Assembly: GCF_910594005.1 (NCBI RefSeq)
Contig: NC_057847.1
Coordinates: 25,953,001 to 26,017,000 of the forward strand
DNA: 64,000 nt
Source of the DNA: Cervus elaphus
Taxonomy: Eukaryota; Chordata; Mammalia; Artiodactyla; Cervidae
Direction of reading: 5' to 3'
In this document: positions 44,550 to 57,864 of the stretch, piece after piece
How positions within the stretch are numbered: position 1 is the first letter of the stretch
Layout of the letters: each line of letters begins with the position of its first letter
Translations under genes and position numbers: made by a program
Notes under the pieces: generated by a model
The model's input: the letters and a program-made list of their open reading frames with translations, nothing else
Told to the model about the DNA's origin: nothing
Database searches by the model: none

Positions 44550-47475
44550 GTTACCTCAAGTTAGTATACTGATGTTTTTGCCATGTAACCAAAAAAGTTC
44601 AAATGAGTAGGAATTTTTTCATAATCTTCACCATGTACAGAATTTATTTTGAAAATGGGGAATTTGTTAAGGTTATCAGAACTGCCCTCTTCCTACATCT
44701 GTATTTCCGTGTAACAATGTTAACTAAAGAAATACAAAATTCTAAAGTGACTTCTGATGCATCAAGCATTAGTTTTTTTATTTAATGTTTTTATTGTGGT
44801 CTGAAGTATGTATTCTTATAGATTACTTTTTCAGTTAACTGCATTCAATTAAAGGAATATTGATCTAAACATAATTATTAATATTTGTGTGTATATATTC
44901 AAGCATAAGAAAAAATTCAGTCAATCCATTAAATATTTTATGCACATAAGTCCAAATGTTTTCTTTCATTTGATTAGAAGTTTGTCAGATAAGAAACATA
45001 ACATCTTTAGTTTTGCTAAAACTAAAAATTAATTTTTACTGTAAGAACTATGCAGTTTGGTACTATATCATGTAAGATAATCTCATCTGAGAGCAATCTA
45101 TTTTTTATTTGTCTTAAGTAAAACTGACATCTTAGTAATCTAAGGTGTCTTTTCTTGGCTGTTAAATCTTTTGTGGGGATATTTAAGAGAGTTGAGTTTA
45201 AAATAAATATTTTAAATCTTAAAGTATTTTTATATTCAACTGTTTAAAAACTTGGTTATAATCTATAAATTTTTCTAAGAAGATTTGAACGTGGCTTTAG
45301 TGAATATACTGCTTTAGAACTTGAATTATGTGTTCATTTTCTTTATCTAAACTGTGAGTGCTCCTTATTTGTAATATAATATGTTAGTGAGAAGGAGGGA
45401 AAAAAACTAGTGCCAAAAAGATTTTGTGATAAGATCTCTATGTCTGAAGTCATGGTCTAGTTAATTTAAAAGGAAAGCGAAATTCTGAAATTCCTTCACT
45501 AGCAATCAGCATTTATTGAGACCCTTTGGATTCGTAAAAATATTTATGGTTACAAAAGTATTTTACACTTTTTATATGATTAAGATTTAATTTCCTTCCT
45601 TATTTTTGGTTTGGCTTTCCTTTGTCTGTTTTCTTCTCCTTTTTTTAATTGGAAAAAAAAACACTAATAGAGCCAAATATAAGATGGTACCACTGTTTTC
45701 TCCTTCTTTTGTATAATCTTGTTGCGTGTCTCTACATAAGCTGTTCTGGCCACTCATCATAGTAACCAGCTGGGCCATTTCACCTGCTGGAGCCATTAAA
45801 GAGGACTCTCTCCCCCTAGATTAATCCCCTCCGACATTAGTTTTTTGCACTGACAACTGGAGCAGGCATTCAGAATTTGCAGGTGGCCAGTGTGACGCAC
45901 ATAATTGCCTACAATTTTAGGCAATGAATAAAAATGGTCTACATTACTTGTCAAAGGTTGTATATGCAGTGCCAAGTGAGATCTATGGGAAGCCTTTTAG
46001 GGTTTAAAGAACAGTTAATAGCAAGGCTGCACAGGGCTTTTTTAATCATAATGCATTTGTAATATAGCACTTTGATCTTCTCCTTGTAGGAAATGGTGTT
46101 ACATTAGCCACTTTTAAACATTTATGAGTGAAATTCAGTTATAGAAGAGTAAAAGTGATTATTCTTAAGCAGAACATGTTAGATTTCATTAAAAGTTTTT
46201 AGCTTGCCCCTTCCTTGTTAAAGTCTGTGGGAAGTCTTTTTCCTGGAGGGTTTCAAATCAGGATCTAAGGATATAGAGCTTTTTCCTTATTTTTCCTGTT
46301 GGTAACAGCAAGATTTGTAAGGAAGGTATACTAAATATTGAGGTAATTTAATAAGTAGATATTTATAGAAGACTCACTGATTTATGATAAAGTAACATAC
46401 ATCAATGAAAATCTAAGAACTCTATTACTAATAATTGTATATTACAATAAAATTTGAGAAATGAATATTTAAAACATACTCATAAGTTACCTTTAACAAC
46501 AACAACAAAAAACAGATGACTCTCAAACGCACTTCTTCTCGAAGAGCTAAGTTTGACCTTTCAGACCCAAGAGCCTTTTATTAACACCTGCCTGTAAGGA
46601 GAACCTTGCCACACGCAGCTTTTAGATTCAGAACCACAAAACTGATGAGGAAAGGCTTGAAGGGTTCAGTTTGTGTCACTTGCTGTTTGCCGTTTCCATT
46701 TCACAGATGATTAATCTTTCTGTGAAGAAAGGCCAGAGAAACAAAGCACATTGGGCTCTTCCTGCAGTTACTCCTTCTGAATGCACACTAGCTTGCTAAC
46801 TAAAAGGCCTTTAGATTTCCAGCAGAGAGAGATGTTCTGAAAGTGAATGCAGCTGGTTGGAGGTCACCAGTGCAGGGCTCTTGCCATTGTGTAATGGAGG
46901 CTTTGGCAGGTTGTGGGAGGGTGGGGGTTTGGAGCCAGGGACAGGAGAAGTGGGCAGGGAGAAGGTGTCGGCAAAAAATTAATTCAGAATTAAAAGGGTT
47001 TTGGTCAGCTGATTTAATATTTTGGAGGCTAGATCATCAATAATAGGCTCAATTTCATCTATTTTGTTTTTCTTTTTAAGGAAAAATTATAATTCAGTAT
47101 TTCTCTAGTATCCCCCCATTTCCTAATTAATAGCATGTTAATCTTGCAATTAACATTACTCAATAGTATTGATATATTATTACCTCTTGTAGACTTTGGT
47201 GTGTTTTAATTGTCTTGAAAATTTTTAAGATTCTTACTGACTTTGCTAGTATTCCACATTTCACATGTTAAAATGTTAATGCCACATTAATGTTTCATTG
47301 CTATTTGGTTTTTTAATAAGATATTGAAAATGATTATCTGTGTGACTCAGTTCTCTTTTCATAAAAAAGTTGACTTTATTTTTATTTTGAGGGTTTGAAA
47401 ACTTTTAATTTTAATATTTAGTATCTAAATGCTTAGTATTCATCTTGTATTTCCTTTTTTCCCAATTGTATATAG
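44550..47475. other. Repeat-poor intron upstream of the short-intron exon pair
   Basis: No SINE or LINE is recognised over ~2.9 kb, in contrast to the preceding 18 kb. Sub-blocks at about 45760-46230 and 46520-46830 have balanced composition and could be conserved non-coding sequence. Conservation cannot be seen from one genome. Confidence 0.5.
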
Positions 47476-47556
47476 GACATAATGTGCAAAGTCAAATCCT
47501 GGGTTATAGATCAAAAGAAACCTGTTCGATTCTATCATGATTGGAATGACAAAGAG
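47476..47556 (+). CDS. OLA1: OLA1 internal coding exon (residues ~184-210)
   Basis: An 81-nt exon of 27 codons, phase 0 at both ends, reading DIMCKVKSWVID then QKKPVRFYHDWNDKE. It follows directly from the PEY at the end of the upstream exon and matches OLA1. The segment is the end of the helical insert, before the chain returns to the G domain. The acceptor is preceded by a T-rich tract and TATATAG. The donor is GAG/GTAAGT. The exon is short and symmetrical, so skipping it would keep the frame. Only 308 bp separate it from the next exon. Confidence 0.97.
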
Positions 47557-47864
47557 GTAAGTTATAAATATGATGCCATCTGTTATTACCTTTGATTTCT
47601 TAGAGAACAAGTTAAAGTTGTCATTATTTTTCACTTATTATTATGCCTAGTAAAACTTTATTTCTCTCAGTGATTTCTTATTCCCAAACTTGTTATTTTT
47701 TTCTTTTCCTCTACTCCTGATATTTCATAACAACTAATCTTTAAGAAACAAAATCTATGAAAATAAAAATGGCTACTTGTTTAAATAGAATTTTCTTTCA
47801 AGTTCTTCAATGACTTTATTTACTCAACTTTTAAAAAGGATTCTTTTTCTGTCTCCCACTTTAG
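47557..47864 (+). other. OLA1: OLA1 short intron (308 bp)
   Basis: Bounded by GTAAGT and a strong polypyrimidine tract ending TTTAG. It is A/T-rich with no recognisable repeat. It joins a phase-0 exon to the NLSE exon. Confidence 0.95.
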
Positions 47865-47962
47865 ATTGAAGTATTGAATAAACACTTATTTCTGACTTCA
47901 AAACCAATGGTCTACTTGGTTAATCTTTCCGAAAAAGACTACATTAGAAAGAAAAACAAATG
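47865..47962 (+). CDS. OLA1: OLA1 internal coding exon with G4-like NLSE motif (residues ~211-242)
   Basis: A 98-nt exon: 32 codons plus TG of a Trp codon completed downstream. It reads [18 protein letters not shown], then [18 protein letters not shown] (codons at 47922-47933) takes the place of the canonical G4 NKxD of GTPases. This replacement is the known feature that makes OLA1/YchF proteins prefer ATP over GTP. The acceptor has a strong pyrimidine tract (TCTTTTTCTGTCTCCCACTTTAG). The donor is AATG/GTAAGT at 47963. The next coding exon (starting with the LIKIKEW region) was not found before the end of the window, so the following intron is longer than 16 kb. Confidence 0.97.
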
Positions 47963-50900
47963 GTAAGTTTTTTTCTCTCCAGATATACCCTCACATTTAT
48001 CTATACACATGCAAACACACACATATGTACTTACTGCTATGTTTGATTTTAATACATTTCTCCTTATTATTAAAAACTTTAAAATGGAAGGGAAAGCTTT
48101 GCCTGTTGTTAACATTTTGAGATGAGTCTCTGAATGATTTACACTGAGAGAACTTAAAAGGGGAGAAAAGGAATACATTAGGCAGTATCAAATTATATAT
48201 ATTTAATTATCAAACTTAAATTGAGTAGACATTGATGTTTTTTCCTGTGCAAAATGAGAATAAATGTAGTTAGAGCAATAAAACTTTTTAATCTAGGGTA
48301 TTTTAACTTTGTTGATGTTTTATATGACTTTAAAATACCTGCTTGGGATTGTAGCTGGACATAAGTTTTAAAATCCAGATTGAATGCTTTAAAAACATTT
48401 TTTTAAATTAAAAATACTCTATGGTGGAGGGAAAGATCAGGTATTTGTTTAAAATATACAGACGTAAAAATGATGCACTCATGTATTGATTGTCATTTTT
48501 GACATGTAACCAAAATGTGCAAGTTTTCCTTTTTGTTCACTTGTAGCTTCAAAAAATCATATGTTCATGTAACATAAGGGCATGTACACATTTGGCATCA
48601 TACTCACTGGAGTCTCAGTATTTTATGCTATTAAGCCTACAAGCCAAAGCTATCCAAAGCAAAATATCTGAATTCTCCTAAAATATATTGTCGTTTTTTC
48701 CCCTGTACTTCATTAAGTACTTAGATGCACATGGTTTCAATTTTCCATTAAAAATTCTCATTTCCATATGATATCAAAGAGTGAGAAGCTTTAAACTGAA
48801 AAATAAACATTCATAGACTGGAAGCCAAAACAATAATTAATGTCAGATGGTTAACTCCAATAAATCATTAGAATAAATTCTGTGAAATTACTGCAACTAA
48901 AAATGCCCTCTTGATATTACTGTAAGACAGTTTGTGTTCCTGATAGGAAACTGAATTTGGCCTCTTTATTGGTAATGTTCCAGAAAGCGTAAACCTGACA
49001 TGAAATTTTAGTTCTGACTGGTCAGTATCCTCTAACAGATAATTAACTTTAAAATAAATAGTTCTTATTTCTTATATAAAATTCTTATAAATTTCATGAT
49101 TGATATGTTAAAAATTGTTACCTTTGGGAAGGAATTTTAAAATATATTGTTTGACTTCAGTTAGTAAATCTCATTGTAGTGCGAATGGTAAGGTTCCCTG
49201 AGGCTCAGTGAAACAATACAGACATCAAAGTTTACATGAAAAGGATGAGTCAGTTTCCTTGCCCAAAGGGGCTTCTCACACCTGTATTTGGATGATTACA
49301 GGTAGAACTCCCTGGCTCTAATTGTATAGTAAATACCATTTCCCAGACCCTAATGGTAGACAGACTGCTTGGGAGACGCCAGTCTGTGATTTAGCTGTCG
49401 CCAGACACCCCATGTTTTTTGTGAGACCAGTTGTGATGATGATATGGTTATAGCCAATTGAAAGTAAACTCTTGTCTAAATAGCAAATTTTAATTTATAA
49501 AAATGTAGAGGTATGGATGATCCTATTTATAAAACCAAATTTTGGATTTTATGTGTAACTAATGATCTGGTTTGGGGGAGTATGTATGTTTGGTGGAGGT
49601 TGCCGGTGGGGGGGTGGGTCAGATCTTGTGGAAGTTAGTGTAATTGTAGCTGAAAGATCAAAGACTGGGTAACTGAGTGATGTTCCAGAAGAGAATTTAC
49701 CACATAGCCATTTTCTATACAGTTTCTGCCGCCTGCTGTTCCTATTTTCCCTCAAGCTAGCCATTGACTACCCCCTGTGCATCCCTGCTCGTAAAAAATG
49801 ATTGAGGAAGTATTTGTCATGTATTTATGAGTGGGAAACATTGTGTGATAGGGAATGGCATCTACTGGAGCCAGAAAGATTGCCATTTTCCTTTCATTCA
49901 GCCACTCTGCTACAGCTTTAAATCCTCTGTTTATGCAACACAGCCTTTGTATTAAAGTGCAGCATAAATTTTTATTATGAAGGATATGAACACTAGGTTT
50001 TCATCACTTATAACATTGTGAGCAGATGTCAATAGTTAAAATATATTTTAATTGCTAAATCCTTTAAATTTGTGTCAGCATCTTGTTCTTTGGTAATGTT
50101 TATATCTCAGCTCCATTTGCATTAGTTGCTCCCTTAGCAGAAGAAAAGGGTTTTTTTTTTTAAGGTTATTAAGTAATATAATGTAGCAAATTAAAACCGA
50201 GGCAGGAAGCAGTAATAAATATTTTCGTGGGTCTTTTAGATCTGGAAAACTATTTTAAATGGTTCAGGGAAGAGGAGGAAGAGTGTGATTCTGGCCACAA
50301 GAGGAAGACTAAAACTATATCTTAATTACTAAAATTCACTTTAAATTTAAATGTTAACATGTTATTTTTCAATCCTAGGAAAGAAGTAAACATTTTGAAA
50401 GATAAGTCTATTGTGCTACTGAGTAGGTGTGTTGACCTTTTTGAAAGATGTAAACACCAGAATGGCCCCAAGTATCACTGATTTTATCAATGTTGAATTA
50501 GTCATTTCATTCATTTATGATTAAGGCCTAGCCCCTGAAGAAAAGCTAACATGGCAGCTAGGTTAGTTACAGGTGAGTTGTGATCAGATGACAGTAAGCA
50601 AGGTGTTATAAGGGAAATCCACAGAAACCTTTGTTATTATTCTATATTGTTATGCTTTGAATGACTAAAACTATGCAGCCATTGTTACTATGTTGTTGTG
50701 GTGGTTGTCTTTGGCAGATGTCAGTGATTTTTTAACACTTGAGGATTTCGTATATTAAACATGAGCGGTTACTTATAACTAAGATTTATTACATGCAGTA
50801 TTAATTTTCATTTGAGATTGCCTGCTAAATCATGGTGTCAAGCAGGTATAGGACATTAGTCCTGCCAAACAGTTACTTAATTAGGGAGAGTAAATTGCAG

Positions 50901-51594
50901 TCTTTGCATGTTTGTTGCTCTGTTAGTATATGCTATCTAATTATGAAATCTGCAGAACAAACTAATTTTGTGCACCTACATAGCTTTCTATTATGCTTCA
51001 TTTTCATGTTCTCTTGTCCCCATCCTTCTTAAAATTGTTAATAAAGGATAATTTTATTTTATTGTTTATTATACTACATATTTATATTCAACTGGAAAGT
51101 ATAACTAAAATTTAAGACATTCAGACTTCTTGTGTGCCTGTGTGTTTTTATAAACATGCATTTGCATATGCCCTGGTGGGCTTGTGGTCACGGAACATTA
51201 TTCTCTAATATTACATAAATCAATTAATCTGAGTGTTGAAATTTATTTGATAGGTGGACCGGACTTGCAGAATCTTCTAAGCTGTTATATAATGAAGGGC
51301 AATGTGTCAGGTTCACTAAATGAATTTTGAATAGAAAAATGTTTTATTAATTTTTATTTTTCTATGATTCAGTCTTTCTTATCCCAGCTTTTCTGTTTTT
51401 GTTCATTTTCCACATAATTTGTAACTAACAACTAAACATAGTTTGGCAGTACTGTACAGTGTGTACCTGGCCAAGGAGAGAATCATGGAATAAGCCCAAT
51501 ATTTCCTTGACTTTTTGAACTATATGTAAGAATCACAGGTATTACATCTCAGCAGTTATTTACAAAGGGGGGAGTGTGAACATTTTTGCATATA
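47963..51594. other. Repeat-poor downstream intron
   Basis: About 3.6 kb with no recognisable transposable element and no plausible exon. A G-rich tract (GGTGGGGGGGTGGGT) lies near 49603-49618 and a poly(T) near 50150. Confidence 0.5.
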
Positions 51595-51599
51595 ATTTT

Positions 51600-51811
51600 T
51601 CATGTGTGCTTAGTCGCTCAGTCACGTCCAACTCTTTGTGACCCCTTGGACTGTAGCCTGCCAGGCTCTCTGTCCATGGGTATTCTCCAGGCAAGAATAC
51701 TGAGGTGGGTTGCCATGCCCTCCTTCAAGGGATCTTGCCAACACAGGGCTCAAACCCAGGTCTCCCGCATTATAGGCAGATTCTTTACTGTCTGAGCCAC
51801 CGGGGAAGCCC
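51600..51811 (-). repeat. Bov-tA SINE, antisense
   Basis: TTCATGTGTGCTTAGTCGCT to CCACCGGGGAAGCCC. Followed by a (TTTTG)n tract (51814-51836). Confidence 0.9.
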
Positions 51812-51839
51812 AGTTTTGTTTTGTTTTGTTTTGTTTATG

Positions 51840-54800
51840 TATATATAACATAAAACAAAACTATATTCATGTATTTTACATGCTATTCAGGGAAAAAAAT
51901 ACCTTTCAGATATATAGGAATAGTTTGAGCTGTAGTATCTATTGGTTTCTTAGGCTTTCTTGTATAAGCTCATCATATATTCACAAAAAGTATGGATGTT
52001 GACACATGAGCACACTTTACACAGCTATTATAATTATTGCTGTTCCTACAGGTATTTAGTTGTTTGTCAACTATCCATGGAGGTAATACTGAATGATCAT
52101 CTGCCATACTGTGAGCCTTAGGTTTTATTTTCCGATTTATAGTAGGAGGTCTGACAGAAGTTGTTCTACCTAATTCATCCTTGAACATTGTTCTCCACAA
52201 TACATATTATGTACATTTCCATTATGTCTTATCAATAGGAGTAGTATTCACCACTATAGGAAGATTTGTTTACTGATTTCCATTATTTCAGGCTATACAC
52301 TTTACATGAGCAAAAGTCCACTTCCACAATTATATTTCTAGAAGGTTTATATAACCTTCTTCACACAGCATTTTCTTGGATTTTCAGGAATGCTGTGATG
52401 TATTCTGTAAAACTCTTATGAGAAGTCTTCAATTTCTGACAAGATTATTCACTGAAGCTAGAAATTTAACATAGATTTACTGCTTTGAAAAAAAATCATT
52501 GTTGTACATTTGATTTACTTGAAACAAATAAAATGGGAATGATTAATTATTCTTAAATAAATTATTCATTTTAGTTCAGGAAGCTTCCCAAATAGATATA
52601 AAATTAGGTTCAATTCATGTAAAGTTTTCAGGAATATACCCTAGTATCTAAAGCAAGATTCACAAGTATAAGATTTTTTTTAAATGTTTCACTTTATCAT
52701 CCACTAGTCTGGCAAAGTAAAACCCCTGAAATATCCATATAGTGTTTCTTTGGGATTATAATTTCTATTTAACATGTGAGAAGTTTTTTAGCTGAATTAA
52801 ATTTGGAAAGCTATAATTTGTAATTTTTACTAGAGATTGCTTTATGAGGACTACTGCATGTTTTCTTCATTGCCAGATAGAAAAGGGTGGTAAGACAGGT
52901 CAAGGGTATTCTGGAAGCCTAAACTGAGCTATTCTTTTTTTCACTATGGGATTGATTAAATTGGTAAATCCTATACAAAAATAGTCTTAATTTTACTGAA
53001 GTAAGTTGTAAATGAATCTAAAAAGAAAATATTTTCTTATGACCCCTTTTTGTTTTATATTTTCTTGTTTTTGCTACTGAATAATTATCAATTAGTTATT
53101 TTTTAATTTGTATTATGATAAAGCTTTGAAAGTATCATATGCGCTATGAATTAGGATTTCAAATAATTTATAGTGAATGGATTTTGTGGAGTTGACTGTT
53201 TCTTAATTTTCATGATCAAAATCTTGAGAGTTGAAAAGAATGTACTAAAGCAAGACAATCTCTTCATTACAAAACATGGAAGGCTGAAAAAAGTAGGAGG
53301 GAAAAGACCTTTAGCCATTCGGGAGTGCTTTTATTTGAAATGCCCTTTGGAATTTGTAAATATATGTATATGTCATAATACTTATGAACTTTCCTGGTTT
53401 TCATTAAATTGTTTTGGGTTACTAGTTCACAGTTTCATAGTCCTGTCAAAGATATTATTACCCTAAAGCACATAGTCATAATGAAACCAAATCGCACGTC
53501 TTATGCCATATTTGAAAAAGGTAATTACAGAAGAAAGCACATCTTTTTATATGGATATAATGCTATTGACCCACCATATTAGGCATGGTAGGAATTGCCC
53601 CTGGCCTATTTTTCTTTTTGCCCAGTACAGTTTATAGACAATAATTTCTCTTTGCAAGATTGTTCATTGAATTTGAGAAAGAGATACTTTTGGGAGAGTC
53701 AGTTTTTATCTTCATTAGCACCATCTGTTGACTTACTGATTTATGAGCAATATGCTTTATCAAATGTGTCAGGACTTTCATCTTTTTAAAGTAGCTGAAG
53801 AATTTCACTGTATATATTAATAATAGGGAGAAGTTTTACAAATTTTCTTCTAGCTTTAAGAGAATAAAGCTCCTTTAAAAAAACAAGTGTTCTCTAGGAT
53901 TCTCTTACGAAATTAAAACATATATTCTCCATACATGCACACACACACACATATCTATATAAACTAGGAAATGAAAGGCAAACTTTGGCATACAGCTATA
54001 TAATGTTTCTCAGATCACAAGTGATTTTCATGTACAAAGAAGTTTCTCTGCCTCTCTACCTGACTCTGGTGAATACTGCAAGTTTTGTTGTTATTCTTAA
54101 AATCTGTGTCCCCATAGATTAAGGATGGCTGAGTTAGATTTTGTTTCTAAAACTATGAGTTGAGGTGAACTACACTCATTAAATGGGAGTTTTGAATAGT
54201 AGTTGGTAAAGGTATAGAGGAGAATGTTGAAGCCCCCGAATCTTAGGACTGTTGGTGATAAGAGGGCAGGGCCTTGTGAAGACCGAGGAAGGGAGTCTCA
54301 CTGCAGTGAAAGTGATCTCAGTAACATTGTTTCCCGGGAGAAGGCTGCAGCAAAGAAAAGGCGAGAGGCCGTCTGGGGCGGCTTCGGTGTTGCGCCTGGT
54401 GTCCTTCCGCAGGACAGGTCAGGAGTGTTACTTTCTGTGCCCTTCTCTTCTGTGGGCTCTCCTGGGTCCCCGGTCATAGATCTGCCTTTGGAGATGCTGG
54501 TGTAGTCTAACTATATTGTAAGTTCAGTAGACTTCTGAAGGCTAGACCAAAATGCTGGATACCATTGATAACATTGGTTCTACAAGGAAAGTGAGTTCTA
54601 AGAAACTTAGAGCGTAAAGTCTATTTATAAATTAGGTGTTATCAGGAATTTTGGTGTATTAAGAATACAACTACTTTAGAATTTGAAATGCTAGTGTTGT
54701 GGTCCTTAATTGATGCTAACTGGTTCTTTGACCTCAGGCCAATGATAGCCTTTTAGTATTGAAGACAGTTCACCAGAATGTTCACATAAAATGTGCTCTG

Positions 54801-55849
54801 TATAAACAGTATTTCCCAAATTTAATTAGCATAACTCAAAAAGAATACAGTAATAGAAAAGGGACTTGTTAAGTCTTCTACGTGTGTCTTGGGGGATACA
54901 TTCTCTTGTTTTTTCTTTCCATTATGTAGATAATGGGAAAAATGTATGCTTTGAGACAATTGTCATCCAAAACAAACTGAGAACTGTCTCTGTTGTGCAT
55001 TATGGGTAGCAATAAGAGCCTTATCACCGCCATCTTCCACAGGGTTCTGCCCTCATCTCATACTAAGGTTAGACCCTGTGACTTCATCATTTGCAGTGTA
55101 GAGGATTTTATTGTCATTCAAAAGAAGAGATGCCTACGCAGATTTCTTCTCAACTCTCATATGTAGGTTTATCATGGTAGGATTTTTTTCTAACTGTGGG
55201 ACAGTCCAGAGCATTCCTGAGGTTACAGGTACACAATTCATGAGCAACTTTTCTGGATTGAATTGATGATGAGACCTGGCCTTTGCCCTGCTCTCATTCC
55301 CACTCCATACCGCTACCGCTTGAAAATAAGTCTTTTTTGGATGTTACCACGCTCTTGTCTTTCTCACAGTGGGCAGCTATTGCTCTGGCTAGAATGAGAA
55401 CAAAGTGGAAATAAAACTTACTTGTAGAATTGGCATGTCTATATTGGAAGCTAGTTACATTACTCAAAATATTACACTTCCTTATTCTAAATTGCCTAGA
55501 AAGCATTTCCCCATCAAAAACATTTGATTACAAAATGCCCTCAAAAGCCTACTTAATCCACCATGTAGTAAAAATAGTATAGTTTGGGTGAAACATATTT
55601 TGATATCTGACCATTTTTATTATCAATATTAAAATTCTGCTAAAAAAATATGTTTCAGGATAACTGACACAGGAACTCTGAGTACACCTCTGTCTGTAAA
55701 CCGGGGGCTGCACATTGGTTGTCTTTTTAATGCTTTATCAAGAAGACAATTAGCTTCATAAAAACTGTCATTATGAATTTAAAATTTATAGACTCATATG
55801 AAGACTGTGAGCTCATCAAGGAGATAGGTACTATGTTTCCTTTTTCCTT
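51840..55849. other. Repeat-poor intron, no gene; includes a CpG-richer patch
   Basis: About 4 kb without recognised SINE or LINE. A (CA)n lies at ~53938-53952. About 54220-54510 is G/C-rich with around ten CpGs and has open frames of 93 and 75 codons that resemble nothing I know. Confidence 0.45.
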
Positions 55850-55970
55850 TTCTGAGCAAATAATCATTGAGCCTGACAGAAAAAGCCTTTGCCCCCATAG
55901 AGGTTATAGTCTCATGGGATAACAGACAGCTAACAAACAAATATTTAATATAATGTCAAGAAATTATTAG

Positions 55971-56060
55971 AATCACTTTGCTGTACACCTGAAATAATAC
56001 AACATTGTTAATCAACTATGCTCCAATATAAATGAAATAAAACATTCTTTTAAAACAAGA
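55971..56060 (+). repeat. L1 3' terminus, sense
   Basis: AATCACTTTGCTGTACACCT, GAAATAATACAACATTG and AATCAACTATGCTCCAATAT are the classic L1 3' end. Only the last ~90 bp are kept. Confidence 0.8.
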
Positions 56061-56529
56061 AAGAAGAGGTAACCTCAGTGGCTTAATTATATCACTATTT
56101 CACTTGATCATTTTTTTTACTTAATCATTTTTATAAAATATTTCTTCATCTATGTTTATGATATCTTCATTATACTAGTGTATATTTTTGAAATCTCAGA
56201 ATTAATATTTAAAATTTATAATTTTTCTTCAAAATTATTAACTTGAACTTTTTTCATCATATCTCTCACATTTTAATGTCTTTTTCCCCCCATTTCCTTT
56301 GCCACAGCCCTATCATATATAATTTTATTGCTCTAAGACTATCACTCTATCTACTTTTTTCAGATAAACCTAGCATGTAGCATAATGCATAACTAAAATT
56401 TAGTTAACAGCCAGATTATATTTGCTCAATGAATAATGTTGGGGTGTTATTTATGAGTTGTGAAAATTAGGCTGCCAGAATTTTTTATCTGGTTTTTAAA
56501 GTCTGTCTTTTGGAAATTTTGCCTTTCTC

Positions 56530-56700
56530 ATTTCAAAAATAAAATGAGAAAGGTAAAATAAAAATAATAACTGTCTTCCTCATGAAATTGTTATGACTAT
56601 TATATCAGTTGATACACTTTGATCATTTAGGATAGTAATTGGTACATAGTAAATTCTGCCCCCATAATTTTCAGTGTTTACAAATGAATGAAAAAATAAA
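56530..56700 (+). repeat. MIR-like SINE, degenerate
   Basis: 'aaaataataactgtcttcc', 'tcatgaaattgttatgact' and 'tagtaattggtacatagtaa' suggest the MIR 3' half. Weak. Confidence 0.45.
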
Positions 56701-57037
56701 TGCATGAATTAAATAAGTAAATCAAGGTAACAGGGTGCTGTTTTAGTTAGGGTGGTCAGAGAAGGCCCTTAAGAAGTAAGGGAGTACACATGACAGAGGA
56801 GGGATCTGAGGAAATCTCGGTCTGGAGAGAGGAAATGGCAAATGCAAAGGCAAGTGTGATGGAGCATCGGAAAAAGAGTGTAAAATATGAAGGCAATCAC
56901 TTTGTAAGAGCCAATAAATTCTTATTCAAATACATTGCAATTAAAAAGATTAAAACATATCCTAAATGTGTTCAAGTATAATTTGCAGTTATATAGATGA
57001 TTTCTATATGGTATAAATTATATATAGTATAAATTTG

Positions 57038-57857
57038 CCATTATCAAGGTTGCTGGGAGAAATATCAATAACTTCAGATATGCAGGTGACACTACCTTTA
57101 TGGCAGAAAGCAAAGAGGAACTAAAGAGCCTCTTGATAAAAGTGAAAGAGGAGAGTGAAAAAGTTGGCTTAGAACTCAACATTCAGAAAACTAAGATCAT
57201 GGCTTCTGGTCCCATCAGTTCATGACAAATAGATGGGGAAACAATGGAAACAGTGACAGACTATTTTCGGGGGCTCTAAAATCACTGCAGATGGTGACTG
57301 CAACCATGAAATTAAAAGACGCTTGCTCCTTGGAAGAAAAGTTATGACCAACTTAGACACCATATTAAAAAGCAGAGACGTTACTTTGCCAACAAAGGTC
57401 CATCTAGTCAAAGCTGTGGTTTTTCCAGTAGTCATGTATGGATGTGAGAATTGAACTATAAAGAAAGCTGACCACTGAAGAATTGGTGCTTTTGAAGTGT
57501 GGTTGTTGGAGAAGACTCTTGAGAGTCCTTTGGACTGCAAGGAGATCCAACCAGTCCATTCTAAAGGAGATCAGTCCTGGGTGTTCATTGGAAGGACTGA
57601 TGCTGAAGCTGAAACTCCAATATTTTGGCCACCTGATGCGAAGAACTGACTTATTTGAAAAGACCCTGATGCTGGGAAAGATTGAAGGTGGAAGGAGAAG
57701 GGGATGACAGAGGATGAGATGGTTGGATGGCATCACCAACTCGATGGACATGAGTTTGAGTAAGCTCCGGGAGTTGGTGATGGACAGGGAGGCCTGGGTT
57801 GCTGCAGTCCATGGGGTCGCAAAGAGTTGGACATGACTGAGCGACTGAACTGAACTG
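57038..57857 (+). mobile_element. BovB 3' fragment, sense, 7-bp duplication
   Basis: Starts in RT (NINNFRYAGD, with the catalytic YADD altered to YAGD), passes SRDVTLPTKVHLVKAVVFPV and ends in GACTGAGCGACTGAACTGAAC. AAATTTG lies at 57031-57037 and 57858-57864. Several stops and frameshifts. Confidence 0.9.
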
Positions 57858-57864
57858 AAATTTG

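Larger units (their letters stand above)
25386..47475 (+). other. OLA1: OLA1 long intron (~22.1 kb)
   Basis: Bounded by GTAAGT at 25386 and TATATAG at 47475. The first ~18 kb is dominated by nested transposable elements: Bov-tA/Bov-A2, MLT1 LTR, BovB, ancient L1 and CHR SINEs. The last ~3.5 kb before the exon is nearly free of young repeats. Confidence 0.95.

Noticed and set aside
54224..54505. 93-codon frame as a new gene
   Set aside because: No family resemblance and no confirmed splice sites. Kept only as a composition anomaly.
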